Shown here in pieces: positions 18,401 through 26,529 of a stretch of DNA of 64,000 nt. The position numbers and the translations under genes were made by a program. The stretch's first letter is position 1. Each line of letters begins with the position of its first letter. Origin of the DNA: Hymenobacter negativus (lineage in GTDB: Bacteria; Bacteroidota; Bacteroidia; Cytophagales; Hymenobacteraceae); contig NZ_JAGETZ010000007.1 of the NCBI RefSeq assembly GCF_017571495.1, forward strand, positions 186,001-250,000. Reading direction: 5' to 3'. Below the pieces are notes generated by a model, which did no database searches, had not been told where the DNA came from, and saw only the letters and a program-made list of their open reading frames with translations.

Positions 18401-18550
18401 CACACGGCCTGTTACGGGCACTTCGGCCAGGGGGCGAGCGAGTCGAATGGTAGCCGTTGCGGGAGCTGCTACGGCCACGGCAGGAATTCCGCAGGCCAGC
18501 AGCACAGCCGAGCGGCGTACCAGTGCAATGAGGTAAATGTTTCGCTTCAT
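15416..18550 (-). CDS. SusC/RagA family TonB-linked outer-membrane transporter
   Basis: 1044 residues. Signal peptide (about 1-30), carboxypeptidase D regulatory-like domain (about 50-135: VTGRVTGPDGSGLPGVTVLVRG), a TonB-box-like stretch LNEIVVVGYGTQ, plug domain (about 140-270, with AIQGRAAGVTVTSNGGAPGG and IRVRGITS...NPLYVVDGFP), then the beta-barrel ending in an aromatic residue (LAGLNLGF). It imports oligosaccharides captured by SusD with TonB energy. It is the first of the SusCD pair, 73 bp after the GH3 gene. Repertoire around it suggests beta-glucan oligosaccharides. Confidence 0.97.
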   Translation of the reverse strand: MKRNIYLIALVRRSAVLLACGIPAVAVAAPATATIRLARPLAEVPVTGRVTGPDGSGLPGVTVLVRGTTLGTSTNSDGAFSLNAPEGSTLVFSFVGYTTQTAAVVSGSPISVSLKEDTQKLNEIVVVGYGTQQRGSVTGAVSSVSSREIASQPVADATQAIQGRAAGVTVTSNGGAPGGAAGTSIRVRGITSAGNNNPLYVVDGFPLPDNGSENQLNAISPNDIESIDILKDASATAIYGLRAANGVVIITTKRGKAGVSTVNVDGYRGIQQVWRKLDLLNAEEYAVINNENRIANGDAIVVNKLRDPKSLGEGTNWQDEVFRQAAIQNYSLSATGGSDKARYALSGTYFQQDGTIIGSQFERFTLRANGDVQLNKIFKIGNSISLTHLQDRQITSNSGEYGTVQQTLRIPAFLPVYRPDGYYYEPRTSDNFIEENPLASATITNQKFVRNRMLTTLYAELEPVKGLRFRTNVGADLIFDNFNSFRPGVPELRVGSEIYNTRYTQLTAGASATSGYTPSYLIENTITYDHLFADKHQVTLLAGQSAQEFNYSNVEAYRTGYLRNDLAVINSGPINTSLANAGKVDPRSHLASYFARLNYEFGGKYLFSAIARYDGSGNFPPGEQFGFFPGVSAGWRVSEEEFLKGNRVISNLKIRAGYGKVGNPNNAGRFAYLYAVNSGILVPFGTSATGGGTLQTGAAPTRQANTELRWETNNQANFGIDLGFLDNRFEATIDLYNRTSPNLIAPVPPSLVSGTYENVNRNAASAYNRGIDLSLTSHNVQSADFNWTTTLNMSAYKTQLESLGVGQPYNGLSALSGVIVRYDQGQPFGSFYGFVADGLFQTPEDVKNHAFQTNGTAPGDIRFKDLNGDNVINAADRTFIGNPNPSFTYGFNNTVTWKGFDLNVFVQGSQGNKIYNQNRYLLESALYGNSSGSTRVLARWTGPGTSNDVPRAIAGDPNQNLRVSTYYMEDGSYLRIKTLTLGYNLPKAILDRIYTKQVRVYVSAQNLLTLTKYTGFDPEVGSRGVDLGIYPQPRVFLAGLNLGF

Positions 18551-18623
18551 GGTGGGAGTTTTAAAAGTGAGTCAGCGAATTGGTGAGAAAAAAGTGAAAC
18601 AGCTGTAAAGGCCCGAAAACGAG

Positions 18624-21149
18624 CTATTTAGTCGGAGAAGCTTCGGCTGTGGCCGCGCCGGGTCGCAGCAGGCCATTCGTGGGCCGCACGGTGCCCGTCG
18701 AGCCGTCGGGCGTGGTGGCGTTGCGGGCCACTGGTCCGCCCACGTAGCGGAACCGCGCGGTTTGGGAGCCCACGCGCAGGGTATACCAGCCAGTTTCCAG
18801 TTGGGGGCGGCCCTGACCATCGGGGTAGCTCAGGTCGTGCAGCGGGTCGATGTCAAATGTTAGTTCCCGGCTTTGGCCGGCGGCAAACTCCTGCTTGTCA
18901 AAGTGCTTCAGCATGCGCACCGGGCGGGCCACTCGGCCTACTTCATCGGTCAGAAACCACAGCGCCGTTTCCTGGCCGGCGCGGGCACCGGTGTTGGCTA
19001 CGCGCACCGTAGCCCGCAGCCGGGAGCTCGGGCCGTTCAGCACCGAGTCAGTCAGGGCTAGGTTAGAATAGGTATAAGTCGTGTAGCTCATGCCCTCACC
19101 AAACTCGGTCAGCATCGAGCTTTTGTACTTGGGCGCCCGCTGCTCAAAACCGGCACCAAAGTCGCTCAGGTCGAGACTGTTCTCGTTGTTGTCGTGGTGG
19201 TAGTTGGTGATGTGGCCAGCGAACTGCGGATAGGTAAAAGGCAGCTTGCCGCTCGGGTTGGTTTTGCCGCTGATGATTTCGGCCAGCGCCGTGCCGCCGC
19301 CGTAGCCCGGCAGCCCCGCCCAGATAATGGCCGACGACCCCTCGCTAATGCTGCGAATAATGTTCGGCCGGCCGCCAATCATGACGACTACCGTGGGCTT
19401 GCCGCTGGCCTGCACCGTGCGCGTCAACTGCTGCTGGTCGTCGGGCAGGGTCAGGTCAGAAGTATTGCCGATGCCTTCGGTGTAGGGCCGCTCGCCAAGG
19501 GCCAGTACTACAGCGTCGGCCTGCTTGGCTGCGCTGGCGATGGTGGCTAGCAGCATTTTGCCCGTTTTGTCGTAGTAGGGCATCAGCTCCACTTTGGCCT
19601 GCGGATATTCCTGGCGGAGGGCTTCCAGCAGCGTAGGCACGTCCGTTGGGTACGCCTCTTCGGGACGGCCCTGCCAAGCCAGCGTCCATCCGCCGCACAG
19701 GTTGGCCCGCGAGTTGGCCGATGGGCCTACTACCAACAGCCGCTTTACGCGGCTTGGGGCCAGGGGCAGGGTATTTTTCTCATTCTTAAGCAGTACTACC
19801 GACTCGCGCGCTGCCGCCACCGCCTGGGCCCGAAAGGCCGGGTCGCCAATGCGGCTCAGCCGGTCGGCCCGGGGCATGGGGTTTTCAAACAAGCCGATTT
19901 CGTCCTTCAGCTGTAGTATCCGGCCCGCCGAAAGGTCGATGCGAGCCTGTGTGAGGCGGCCTTCCTGCACCAATTCCTTCACAATGCGGCAGAAGTTGGT
20001 GTTGTAGGGCGTCATGGCCATATCCACACCCGCATCAATGGCCATCCAGGTGGCTTCCTTCTCGTTAGCGGCCGTTTTCTGAATGCGAACCAGTCGGATA
20101 ATGTCCTCCCAGTCAGTCACAGCCACGCCTTTGAAACCCATTTGCCGCCGCAGCAAGTCCGTTAGAATAGCTTTGGAAGCATGCACCGGCTCGCCATTGA
20201 TTTCGCCGGAATTAATCATAATTGACTTCAAACCGGAATCGATTGCGGCTTGAAACGAAGGACGAAAGAACTCCTGCAGCCGCTGGTCGGGTATCAGGGC
20301 ATTGGTGCGGTCCCAACCGTTGCGTGGGTCGGAGTAACCCAGAAAGTGCTTGCCGCAAGCGGCTACTTTATAAGGTGCTATCTCGGTGTTGGTCTGCATT
20401 TCACGCACGAAGGCCTCACCCAATGTAGCCGCCACCAAGGGGTCTTCGCCGTAGGTTTCGTAGAAGCGTGGCCAGTAGGTATTTACTCCCAAATCCAGCA
20501 CCGGAGCAAACACCCAGTGGTGACCCAGGTCAGCCGATTCCATAATGGTAGCGCGGGCCGCCTGCTTGGCCAACTCAGGGTTGAAGCTGGCGCCAAGGTT
20601 GATGTTGTGCGGGAAAATGGCGGTGCCGCTCACATAGCTCGCCCCGTGCATATGGTCGATGCCATATATCATGGGGATGTGCAGCCGTGACTCGCGCACA
20701 GCAATGCGCTGAAGTGCGGCTGAGTAACGCAGCCACTGCATAGCTGGCACTGCCTCGCCGTTTAGGAAAGAGCCAATATGAAAATCCCGTACCAACCCGG
20801 CTGCTTTTGCCGAGTCTAGGGTTACATCTCCATTGGTGCCGTTATGATTTATCGCTGATAGGTTGAGTTGGGTCATCTGCCCGATTTTCTCTTCCAGAGT
20901 CATTTGGGCCAGCAGTTGCTGCACCCGCGGGCTAAAAGAAGTGATGGGCAGTTCCGGGGTGGCTGGTGTTACTGGAGATATTGGAACTGGTGTGCTGGCT
21001 GTAGTGGGTACCACTGCTCGCTGGCAGGCTGCGAGTAAAGGCAGGGCCAGCAGCATGTTTTTCCAGTGCGCACGCCGTACAATCGTGGTTGGTAGTACGC
21101 GCTGGACAGGTGCCCAAAGGCAGCCTATGGAGTTAAAAAAAGTAATCAT
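18624..21149 (-). CDS. Glycoside hydrolase family 3 beta-glucosidase (BglX-like), probable lipoprotein
   Basis: About 841 residues from the ATG at 21149; another in-frame ATG lies at 21170, and the choice is uncertain. A hydrophobic stretch ending LPLLAAC (about 40 residues in) looks like a lipobox, though with an unusually long basic N-region. Domain order: N-terminal (beta/alpha)8 barrel with KHFLGYSDPRNGWDR and the nucleophile aspartate in GVAVTDWEDI, then the (alpha/beta)6 domain (SVVLLKNEKNTLPL, GERPYTEG), then a C-terminal Fn3-like domain. It removes terminal glucose from beta-gluco-oligosaccharides. As first enzyme gene of the PUL, directly before susC, it would finish GH16 products in the periplasm. 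Confidence 0.93.
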   Translation of the reverse strand: MITFFNSIGCLWAPVQRVLPTTIVRRAHWKNMLLALPLLAACQRAVVPTTASTPVPISPVTPATPELPITSFSPRVQQLLAQMTLEEKIGQMTQLNLSAINHNGTNGDVTLDSAKAAGLVRDFHIGSFLNGEAVPAMQWLRYSAALQRIAVRESRLHIPMIYGIDHMHGASYVSGTAIFPHNINLGASFNPELAKQAARATIMESADLGHHWVFAPVLDLGVNTYWPRFYETYGEDPLVAATLGEAFVREMQTNTEIAPYKVAACGKHFLGYSDPRNGWDRTNALIPDQRLQEFFRPSFQAAIDSGLKSIMINSGEINGEPVHASKAILTDLLRRQMGFKGVAVTDWEDIIRLVRIQKTAANEKEATWMAIDAGVDMAMTPYNTNFCRIVKELVQEGRLTQARIDLSAGRILQLKDEIGLFENPMPRADRLSRIGDPAFRAQAVAAARESVVLLKNEKNTLPLAPSRVKRLLVVGPSANSRANLCGGWTLAWQGRPEEAYPTDVPTLLEALRQEYPQAKVELMPYYDKTGKMLLATIASAAKQADAVVLALGERPYTEGIGNTSDLTLPDDQQQLTRTVQASGKPTVVVMIGGRPNIIRSISEGSSAIIWAGLPGYGGGTALAEIISGKTNPSGKLPFTYPQFAGHITNYHHDNNENSLDLSDFGAGFEQRAPKYKSSMLTEFGEGMSYTTYTYSNLALTDSVLNGPSSRLRATVRVANTGARAGQETALWFLTDEVGRVARPVRMLKHFDKQEFAAGQSRELTFDIDPLHDLSYPDGQGRPQLETGWYTLRVGSQTARFRYVGGPVARNATTPDGSTGTVRPTNGLLRPGAATAEASPTK

Positions 21150-21488
21150 TGAACAGGTGGGAATGGTCAAATGTATGGGCGTGTGTTTTGCAAATGCAAG
21201 CCCATAAATGGCCCAATCTGTCTATTTTAGGCATTTTTGCCACTTGTGTAGCAGGAACCTATACGCTTGCTGCACACGTAGCAATTCCCGTTTTGTTCCC
21301 TAATTCCCTACTTAACCCCTTTTCGGTAAACCAGCTGTTGGGCTAAAAAACAACGAAAAAAAACAGTGCTTCAACGAAAAAAAATAGCCTCAGAAGTCCA
21401 ATGAGGATTTAGCCATCCGAAAATCTACTGGAATACCAAATAGTGGACAAATTGCGGTAGGGGCATTTCGCAAACGTTACCGGAACGC
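21150..21488. other. Intergenic region before the GH3/PUL operon; no gene seen
   Basis: 339 bp without a credible gene, AT-richer than its neighbours. It separates the 7TM/zinc-ribbon gene from GH3 and should hold the PUL promoter (minus strand). It contains two direct copies of CAACGAAAAAAAA at 21351-21363 and 21372-21384, 21 bp apart, and a promoter-like element at 21168-21199. Confidence 0.6.
21168..21199 (-). promoter_or_regulatory. Possible Bacteroidota-type promoter before GH3
   Basis: On the minus strand TACATTTG (21175-21168) fits the TAnnTTTG -7 consensus. A TTG (21199-21197) lies 21 bp upstream of it, at the outer limit for a -33 element. The box sits close to the proposed ATG at 21149, so a very short leader would follow. 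Confidence 0.3.
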
Positions 21489-23522
21489 TCATGCTGCTTT
21501 TTCGTCTGGTTCGGCTAGCTCATCAGCCATGATTTCGGTGTCATAGCCGGCGTCCAACAGTACGTGCGTCCAGGGCTCGCCGTCTTCATAGTCGGGCGCC
21601 AGGCGGCGGCGCTGCAATGCCGCCATCACCTTCTGCGCAAATGCCCAGCTTGTCGCCTGACGTAGCTCCAGCACACGCGCCAGTTCGGCCGCCGAATAGC
21701 TGCCCCGATGGGCGTGCAGAAGGAAAACTGCGTACAGCGCCTTCACAATCGAAAACTTGCACTTTTGTAATAATGTGCCAGCGGTAGCTGACTCTACGTA
21801 GCGGCACCGGGTGCAGCGCCGGGCGTAGGGTTCGCGGGCTTCGCAGCTTTTCTCGTGGCCACACTTGCGGCAGCGGTAGCCGCCCTGGTCCCATTTCAAG
21901 CCAGCCAAGTAGCGCAGGCAGGCGTCCTTATCCGGGTAAATCTGGCTGAACTCACCGAAGTCCACCTCCCGGGCCTCGATGCGGGCGGCCTTCTCGGCGT
22001 GCAGGTCGCGGCTCAGCTCACCGTTGAGCTGCTCAATGGCCGCCGACTGCAAGGCTAGTAGGCCGTTGGCTTCAAGCAACTCACGGTTTTGGGCGGCTAC
22101 TGTTTCGTTCTGGCGTCGTAGCTCGCCGGTGCGCTGGGCCACTAAGGCCTCTAACTCGGTGTTGAGGCGGTCTTTCAGTTCCTGGTTTTCGCGCATCTGC
22201 TCAACCAGCCGGTCCTGGGCCTGGTGCTTTTTGCGCAATTGCTTTAGGAGGCGGTGCTGGGTGAGTAGTGTAGTATCCATCAATCCCTTCAGCTTCTCGC
22301 CCAGTGCGTAGCTCAGAATGACGACTTCCAACACAAATGCCGCATTCAAGCTGTATACCGTGTAAGCATTGTTGTAGAAGTCGATGCCCAGCTTACGCAT
22401 GATGAGGAAAGAGAGGCTGCCGGCCACCAAGGCCTGTGCCAGCAGCAGGTAGCGCGCCGGCTTCAATCCCTCTCTATACGCTTGAATGCCAATATAAAAC
22501 AGTAGTCCATAGGGCAACAGATACAGCCAAAAGCTGAAACCTGAGTGCACTACTGCCGCATCGAGCAGTAGCAGCGCCGTACTCATGCCTACCACCCAGC
22601 GCCCAACGCGGTACAGCCGCGGCAGGCGCGAGGCCGCATCAAGAAAGCCATTGGCGTAAATAGCAAACGTAACCAGCAGCAGTACTGGTGCCACGGCCCC
22701 AATAAAGTGGTTGAATTTTGGCCCACCAGGCCATAAGTATTGGAAACCCAACCCGTCCTCGGTCAGGAACAGCAGAGCGCCACTAACCACGTAAAGCACG
22801 TACGACAAGTAGGTCTGCTCTTTCAGAAAGAAGAACAGAATCAGGTTGTAGAGCACCATAATGGCCAGTACGCCATAGAAGACGCCCAGCAGCCAGTATT
22901 GCAGCGACAGTTCTGGTATGAGCCCGGAGCCACTATGCAGCATGGCCCGAAAGCTGGTGCGTGTGTCCGAGCGCAGGCGCAGATAGTAGGTTACGGTTTG
23001 GCCCGGTCGGGGCGGTAGGTCAAAAAGAAAGTTTTTGTAGGGATGCGGGCGGGTGGCAAAGGGCAGGGTAGCGCCGGTAGCCACGCTGTCATAAGCCGAC
23101 AGGCTGCCCTGCATGGGCCGGAAAAAGACGGCCCAGCCAATGTGCGAGTCATACAATTCCAAGTACCAAGCGGCGGTTTCGTTAGGGGCGTGGCGCATGG
23201 TAAGCCGCAGCCAGTAAGTGCTGTGCGGATGCTGGATGTTGGGTGGATGCCCGGAGCCCCGCATGACCACAAAACGACGGCTCCAGGCCGGAGACTGCAC
23301 GTCGGCGATGGTAAGCCGGCCGGTGGGGTCCTCCAGCATGCTGTAGTAGTTGTCATCGAGGTAGTGTTCGGGCTGGGCCGGGTTGGTGGCCAGGGTGTCT
23401 TCGCGGGCTGCCTGGACTTGCGCAGGTATGAGCAGTACCAAGAGCAGCAATAAGTTGCGTACGCCGGACCACGCGTAGGGTAGTTTGTTGGCAGAGTTAG
23501 CTAATTGGGTAGGAACAAGCAT
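21489..23522 (-). CDS. 7TMR-DISM membrane sensor fused to an IS1595-type transposase zinc-ribbon/helical domain
   Basis: 677 residues. A signal/TM segment (about 22-38) leads to a periplasmic 7TMR-DISMED2-like beta domain (about 50-200: TYWLRLTMRHAP and AWYLELYDSHIGWAVFF). Next come about seven membrane helices (about 210-410: 7TMR-DISM_7TM), a long cytoplasmic coiled coil (about 415-520) and a C-terminal module from about 535. That module has a four-cysteine zinc ribbon (YRCRKCGHEKSC, then RRCTRCRYVES; C551, C554, C570, C573) followed by TAGTLLQKCKFSIVKALYAVFLL and an HTH-like stretch. This matches the N-terminal part of IS1595-family transposases; the catalytic DDE domain is absent. No kinase, cyclase or receiver domain is seen. 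I infer a membrane-bound sensor that might bind DNA. It lies directly upstream of the PUL on the same strand. Confidence 0.85.
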   Translation of the reverse strand: MLVPTQLANSANKLPYAWSGVRNLLLLLVLLIPAQVQAAREDTLATNPAQPEHYLDDNYYSMLEDPTGRLTIADVQSPAWSRRFVVMRGSGHPPNIQHPHSTYWLRLTMRHAPNETAAWYLELYDSHIGWAVFFRPMQGSLSAYDSVATGATLPFATRPHPYKNFLFDLPPRPGQTVTYYLRLRSDTRTSFRAMLHSGSGLIPELSLQYWLLGVFYGVLAIMVLYNLILFFFLKEQTYLSYVLYVVSGALLFLTEDGLGFQYLWPGGPKFNHFIGAVAPVLLLVTFAIYANGFLDAASRLPRLYRVGRWVVGMSTALLLLDAAVVHSGFSFWLYLLPYGLLFYIGIQAYREGLKPARYLLLAQALVAGSLSFLIMRKLGIDFYNNAYTVYSLNAAFVLEVVILSYALGEKLKGLMDTTLLTQHRLLKQLRKKHQAQDRLVEQMRENQELKDRLNTELEALVAQRTGELRRQNETVAAQNRELLEANGLLALQSAAIEQLNGELSRDLHAEKAARIEAREVDFGEFSQIYPDKDACLRYLAGLKWDQGGYRCRKCGHEKSCEAREPYARRCTRCRYVESATAGTLLQKCKFSIVKALYAVFLLHAHRGSYSAAELARVLELRQATSWAFAQKVMAALQRRRLAPDYEDGEPWTHVLLDAGYDTEIMADELAEPDEKAA

Positions 23523-23568
23523 AGCACGACTAACTTACGAACAATTATAATAGCTTGTTGGAATTGGG

Positions 23569-23588
23569 AAGTGAGCCTTTACTCACTT
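23569..23588. promoter_or_regulatory. Small dyad upstream of the 7TM sensor gene
   Basis: Perfect dyad AAGTGAG-6 bp-CTCACTT located 46 bp before the start codon at 23522. Operator-like in size and place, and a candidate autoregulatory site. A single half-site (AAGTGAG) is found before susC at 18565-18571, which may be chance. Confidence 0.35.
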
Positions 23589-23648
23589 TGTTCAATTACA
23601 TCCTCTGTTTAATTAATGGAGTAGTATGGTTGTTTGGATAATTAAGAA

Positions 23649-23704
23649 TTTAAACGAGCAACGCCCGGCCGTGCGCTAGCACAACCGGGCGTTGCTCGTT
23701 TAAA
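23649..23704 (-). terminator. Strong hairpin after the DUF5686 gene
   Basis: Perfect 20-bp arms starting TTTAAACGAGCAACGCCCGG (23649-23668) and ending at 23704, with a 16-nt loop. It lies just downstream of the DUF5686 gene on the minus strand and should separate it from the 7TM sensor gene. Confidence 0.75.
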
Positions 23705-23721
23705 TAACTGATAATGAAAAT

Positions 23722-26259
23722 CTACAAGCGGAACTGCGCACCTACTTTAATGCCGAAGTTGCTGGTTCCGGGCGCATCACGATAGGTAAGGCGGTGGATG
23801 AAGTCGACCCGCACGAATTTGAAAATGTTTTCGATGCCGTAGCCTACTTCTATATAAGGCGTAGAAATAGGGCCGGGCAGGTCGGGGCTATCGCCATTGA
23901 TGCGTCGGCTGCGGTCCGAGAGTTTGCCGTAGAGTACGTTACCGGTAGCCACCAAACGCCAGTTGAGCGACCGCAGACCCGGAATAGAATTGACAAACAG
24001 GCCTTCAAAATGGTGGTCAAGGCGAAGGGTAGCCGAGCGGTCGGTGATGAACTCGAAGTAGTTCATCAGGTTGAATGCGTTGGCGTTATAGAAAGGCGTC
24101 TGATTGCCCAGCGGGGTTTTCAGAATGAAATAGGGCAGCGCGGTTGGGATGTAATTGCCTTCGGCGCGGTAGGTCAGGCGGCCCAGTTGGCCCACCGACA
24201 GGCTGTGCACAATCGAAAGGTTGAACTTGTGGTACATGAAATTACCTTGATTCCAGTCAATAGCACCCAGCGTGTAGCGGAGCCCAAACACCGGCCAGCG
24301 TTTCAGGCCCACGGCCCGCCGACGGTTCTCGCTTTGCACTAGGTTTTCATCGGGAGCATAGCGCGACTCCGATACTAGCTCGCTCAGGTGCAATCCGTTG
24401 GATTCTGGTGCGTCGCTTACTGGCGGCATGTTGGGACCCGGCCGGTGGCGAATGTCGAACAGTGGTTCGATGTTCTGGTAACGTAGGGTTAGGGTCTGGG
24501 TGAAGCCATGGAAGAGGTCGCGCTGCACGCTTAAAGCAGTGAGGTCGCGCAGCACGGGCTTGCCCTGGCGGAAGCGGCCCCAGCGCGAGGCAGCTACGAA
24601 AAGGTTGTTGTTGTCAAGGAAGTCATTGTCAAGCAAGGCTGCCTGTTCCACATCGTGCTTGAATTCGCCGGTGAAAACTGTCCAATGACGCCGCTCGGCA
24701 ATGTAGCTGGTGCGGGCACCGTACTTGAAGCGGCCGTCTTTGGTGCCGTAGGCCACGTAGGCCTGCGTCACCCAGTTGCGACTGATGTCGGGTGTGGTGC
24801 GAAAGCCAAAACGGAAGCGGTTGCCTTCAAAGTCGTTGTTGGCGTATGCGTTGGCAATGGGGCCCAGGTCAAACTTGCCTACGCGCTTGTAGCCATTCAC
24901 CAGCAAGTCAACCCAATCGAGCACATTGCGCACCGAGGGCAGTGACTTAGCGGAATCGAGTACGGCAAAAGTCTGGCGCTCACTCAAGCTCAGCGTGTCC
25001 GGCCGATGCTGGTCGAAATAGCCGCCGGCGCCGCTTTCCGGCATGCCCGGATTTAGCTTTCCTGCCAGGCTATTGTCGGTCGATTCCATCAACGACGACA
25101 CAATTGGTTGGTCGTAGAAGCCGGTTTCTTCGTGCAGCTTGTTGCGCACGAAATTGCTGCTCACCGTGGTGAATCGCACCAGCATAGCAGCCTGCTTTTC
25201 GTAGGGTCGAACACTGATTACCAACTTGGTGCGTGCTGGCAGGCCAGGGCCATCGGTGGGGGGCGTGAGGTCCTGAAAAATGCGCAGGTCGCTCACAAAG
25301 TTGATGTTGGCTTCGGGGCTGGCTATCAGGTCGACCCGACGGAGGGCATACCCTTGGGCTGAAATCCAGATAGTACCCTTGAAAGCCAGGTCGTGGCTGC
25401 GCTTGGGCGTAACGCCAATCTTATAGCACCAGTCTTTGCCAATGAATACGGAATCCTGTAGCTCGTACTCGTAGGTGAGGCGGCCACCTTCGGCAATGGG
25501 CGAGATAAAATCCTTGCCCAGCACGTTTTGCCAGTTGGGATAAAAGTCGAAGTTCTGAAAGTTTGAGCCCAGCATTTGCGAAAGCACAGAGCCTTCGCGC
25601 GGACCAACTCCGCGCATCTGCTTGTGCAGCAGGTCTTCACGCCGGCGGAGAGGCGTGTACTTCTGGTAGACCCGTGAGCCGACTTCAGAGGCGAAGATGG
25701 GCAGCGGCGCATCAACATCGGCGGCCGCGGCGGCACCCTGACGCACGGCTAGCGCCCGAATATCCTTGATTACTTTCCGGTTAGAAAGGCTCTTAGGCAG
25801 GTCAATCAGGCTGGTTTCGATGCGGTTATACGAATCGAATTCTGCGGCCTTTAGAGCACTGCGCTCGTTTTCGGGCTTGTGCTTCTGCACTTCGCGCAGA
25901 ATGCGAAAAGCTGGATTTTCTGGTTTGCGCGATGATACTACGACTTCGGCCAGGGCAACACCGCCGGATTTCAAACGGAAAAGCACTGTTTGCACCGCTG
26001 CATCGGAAAGCTTGCGCCGCTGAGTAGCAAAGCCCATCGCCGAAGCTGCGATAGAGTCGGGGGAGCCGGTTACAGCAAGCTTGAATTTGCCATCGGCATC
26101 AGCCGTGATGCCGGCGCTGGTTTTAGGGACGAAGATGGATGCAAACGGTACCGGCTCACCGTTCGTAGCTTCCACTACCTGGCCACTGATAACTATGCGC
26201 TGGGCTGCGGCTGGCAATGCGAAGAGGCATGCCAGGAGCAACGAAGCAAGAAATTTCAT
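23722..26259 (-). CDS. DUF5686 outer-membrane protein with carboxypeptidase-regulatory-like domain
   Basis: 845 residues. Signal peptide MKFLASLLLACLFALPAAAQ, then a CarboxypepD_reg-like beta domain (about 22-105: ISGQVVEATNGEPVPFASIFV and GITADADGKFKLAV), then the long DUF5686 region predicted to end in a beta-barrel (last residues KVGAQFRL). The family is common in Bacteroidota and has no settled function; relatives are predicted TonB-independent outer-membrane proteins. It has its own terminator hairpin and is probably monocistronic. I assign no substrate. Confidence 0.85.
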   Translation of the reverse strand: MKFLASLLLACLFALPAAAQRIVISGQVVEATNGEPVPFASIFVPKTSAGITADADGKFKLAVTGSPDSIAASAMGFATQRRKLSDAAVQTVLFRLKSGGVALAEVVVSSRKPENPAFRILREVQKHKPENERSALKAAEFDSYNRIETSLIDLPKSLSNRKVIKDIRALAVRQGAAAAADVDAPLPIFASEVGSRVYQKYTPLRRREDLLHKQMRGVGPREGSVLSQMLGSNFQNFDFYPNWQNVLGKDFISPIAEGGRLTYEYELQDSVFIGKDWCYKIGVTPKRSHDLAFKGTIWISAQGYALRRVDLIASPEANINFVSDLRIFQDLTPPTDGPGLPARTKLVISVRPYEKQAAMLVRFTTVSSNFVRNKLHEETGFYDQPIVSSLMESTDNSLAGKLNPGMPESGAGGYFDQHRPDTLSLSERQTFAVLDSAKSLPSVRNVLDWVDLLVNGYKRVGKFDLGPIANAYANNDFEGNRFRFGFRTTPDISRNWVTQAYVAYGTKDGRFKYGARTSYIAERRHWTVFTGEFKHDVEQAALLDNDFLDNNNLFVAASRWGRFRQGKPVLRDLTALSVQRDLFHGFTQTLTLRYQNIEPLFDIRHRPGPNMPPVSDAPESNGLHLSELVSESRYAPDENLVQSENRRRAVGLKRWPVFGLRYTLGAIDWNQGNFMYHKFNLSIVHSLSVGQLGRLTYRAEGNYIPTALPYFILKTPLGNQTPFYNANAFNLMNYFEFITDRSATLRLDHHFEGLFVNSIPGLRSLNWRLVATGNVLYGKLSDRSRRINGDSPDLPGPISTPYIEVGYGIENIFKFVRVDFIHRLTYRDAPGTSNFGIKVGAQFRL

Positions 26260-26529
26260 AAGTAGTAGTAAGAAGCCAAATACGAGGATTAGCAGTAGTC
26301 CCGCAATTTACGCAAAGCGTAAGTGGCTCCCAAGTAGTTCCGCGCCGAAAACAGGAAATTTTTGGACGAGTTGTTAAACCTGCTGGCTGAACTGTTGTCA
26401 GGGCCCGGTAAAGAGTATTTGCGATATAGTGAGTGGATACTAACCTGTAGTGCAGACCGGATTCACTTAAAGGTTTGAATAGTGGCTGATAGCGCGGGCT
26501 TTATCATGCCTCGAATAATCGTTCAATCA

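Noticed and set aside
21489..21900. Remnant of an inserted IS1595 element
   Set aside because: No inverted ends or target duplication seen, the frame is continuous with the sensor, and the zinc ligands are intact, so a fused domain is the better reading than a dead insertion.
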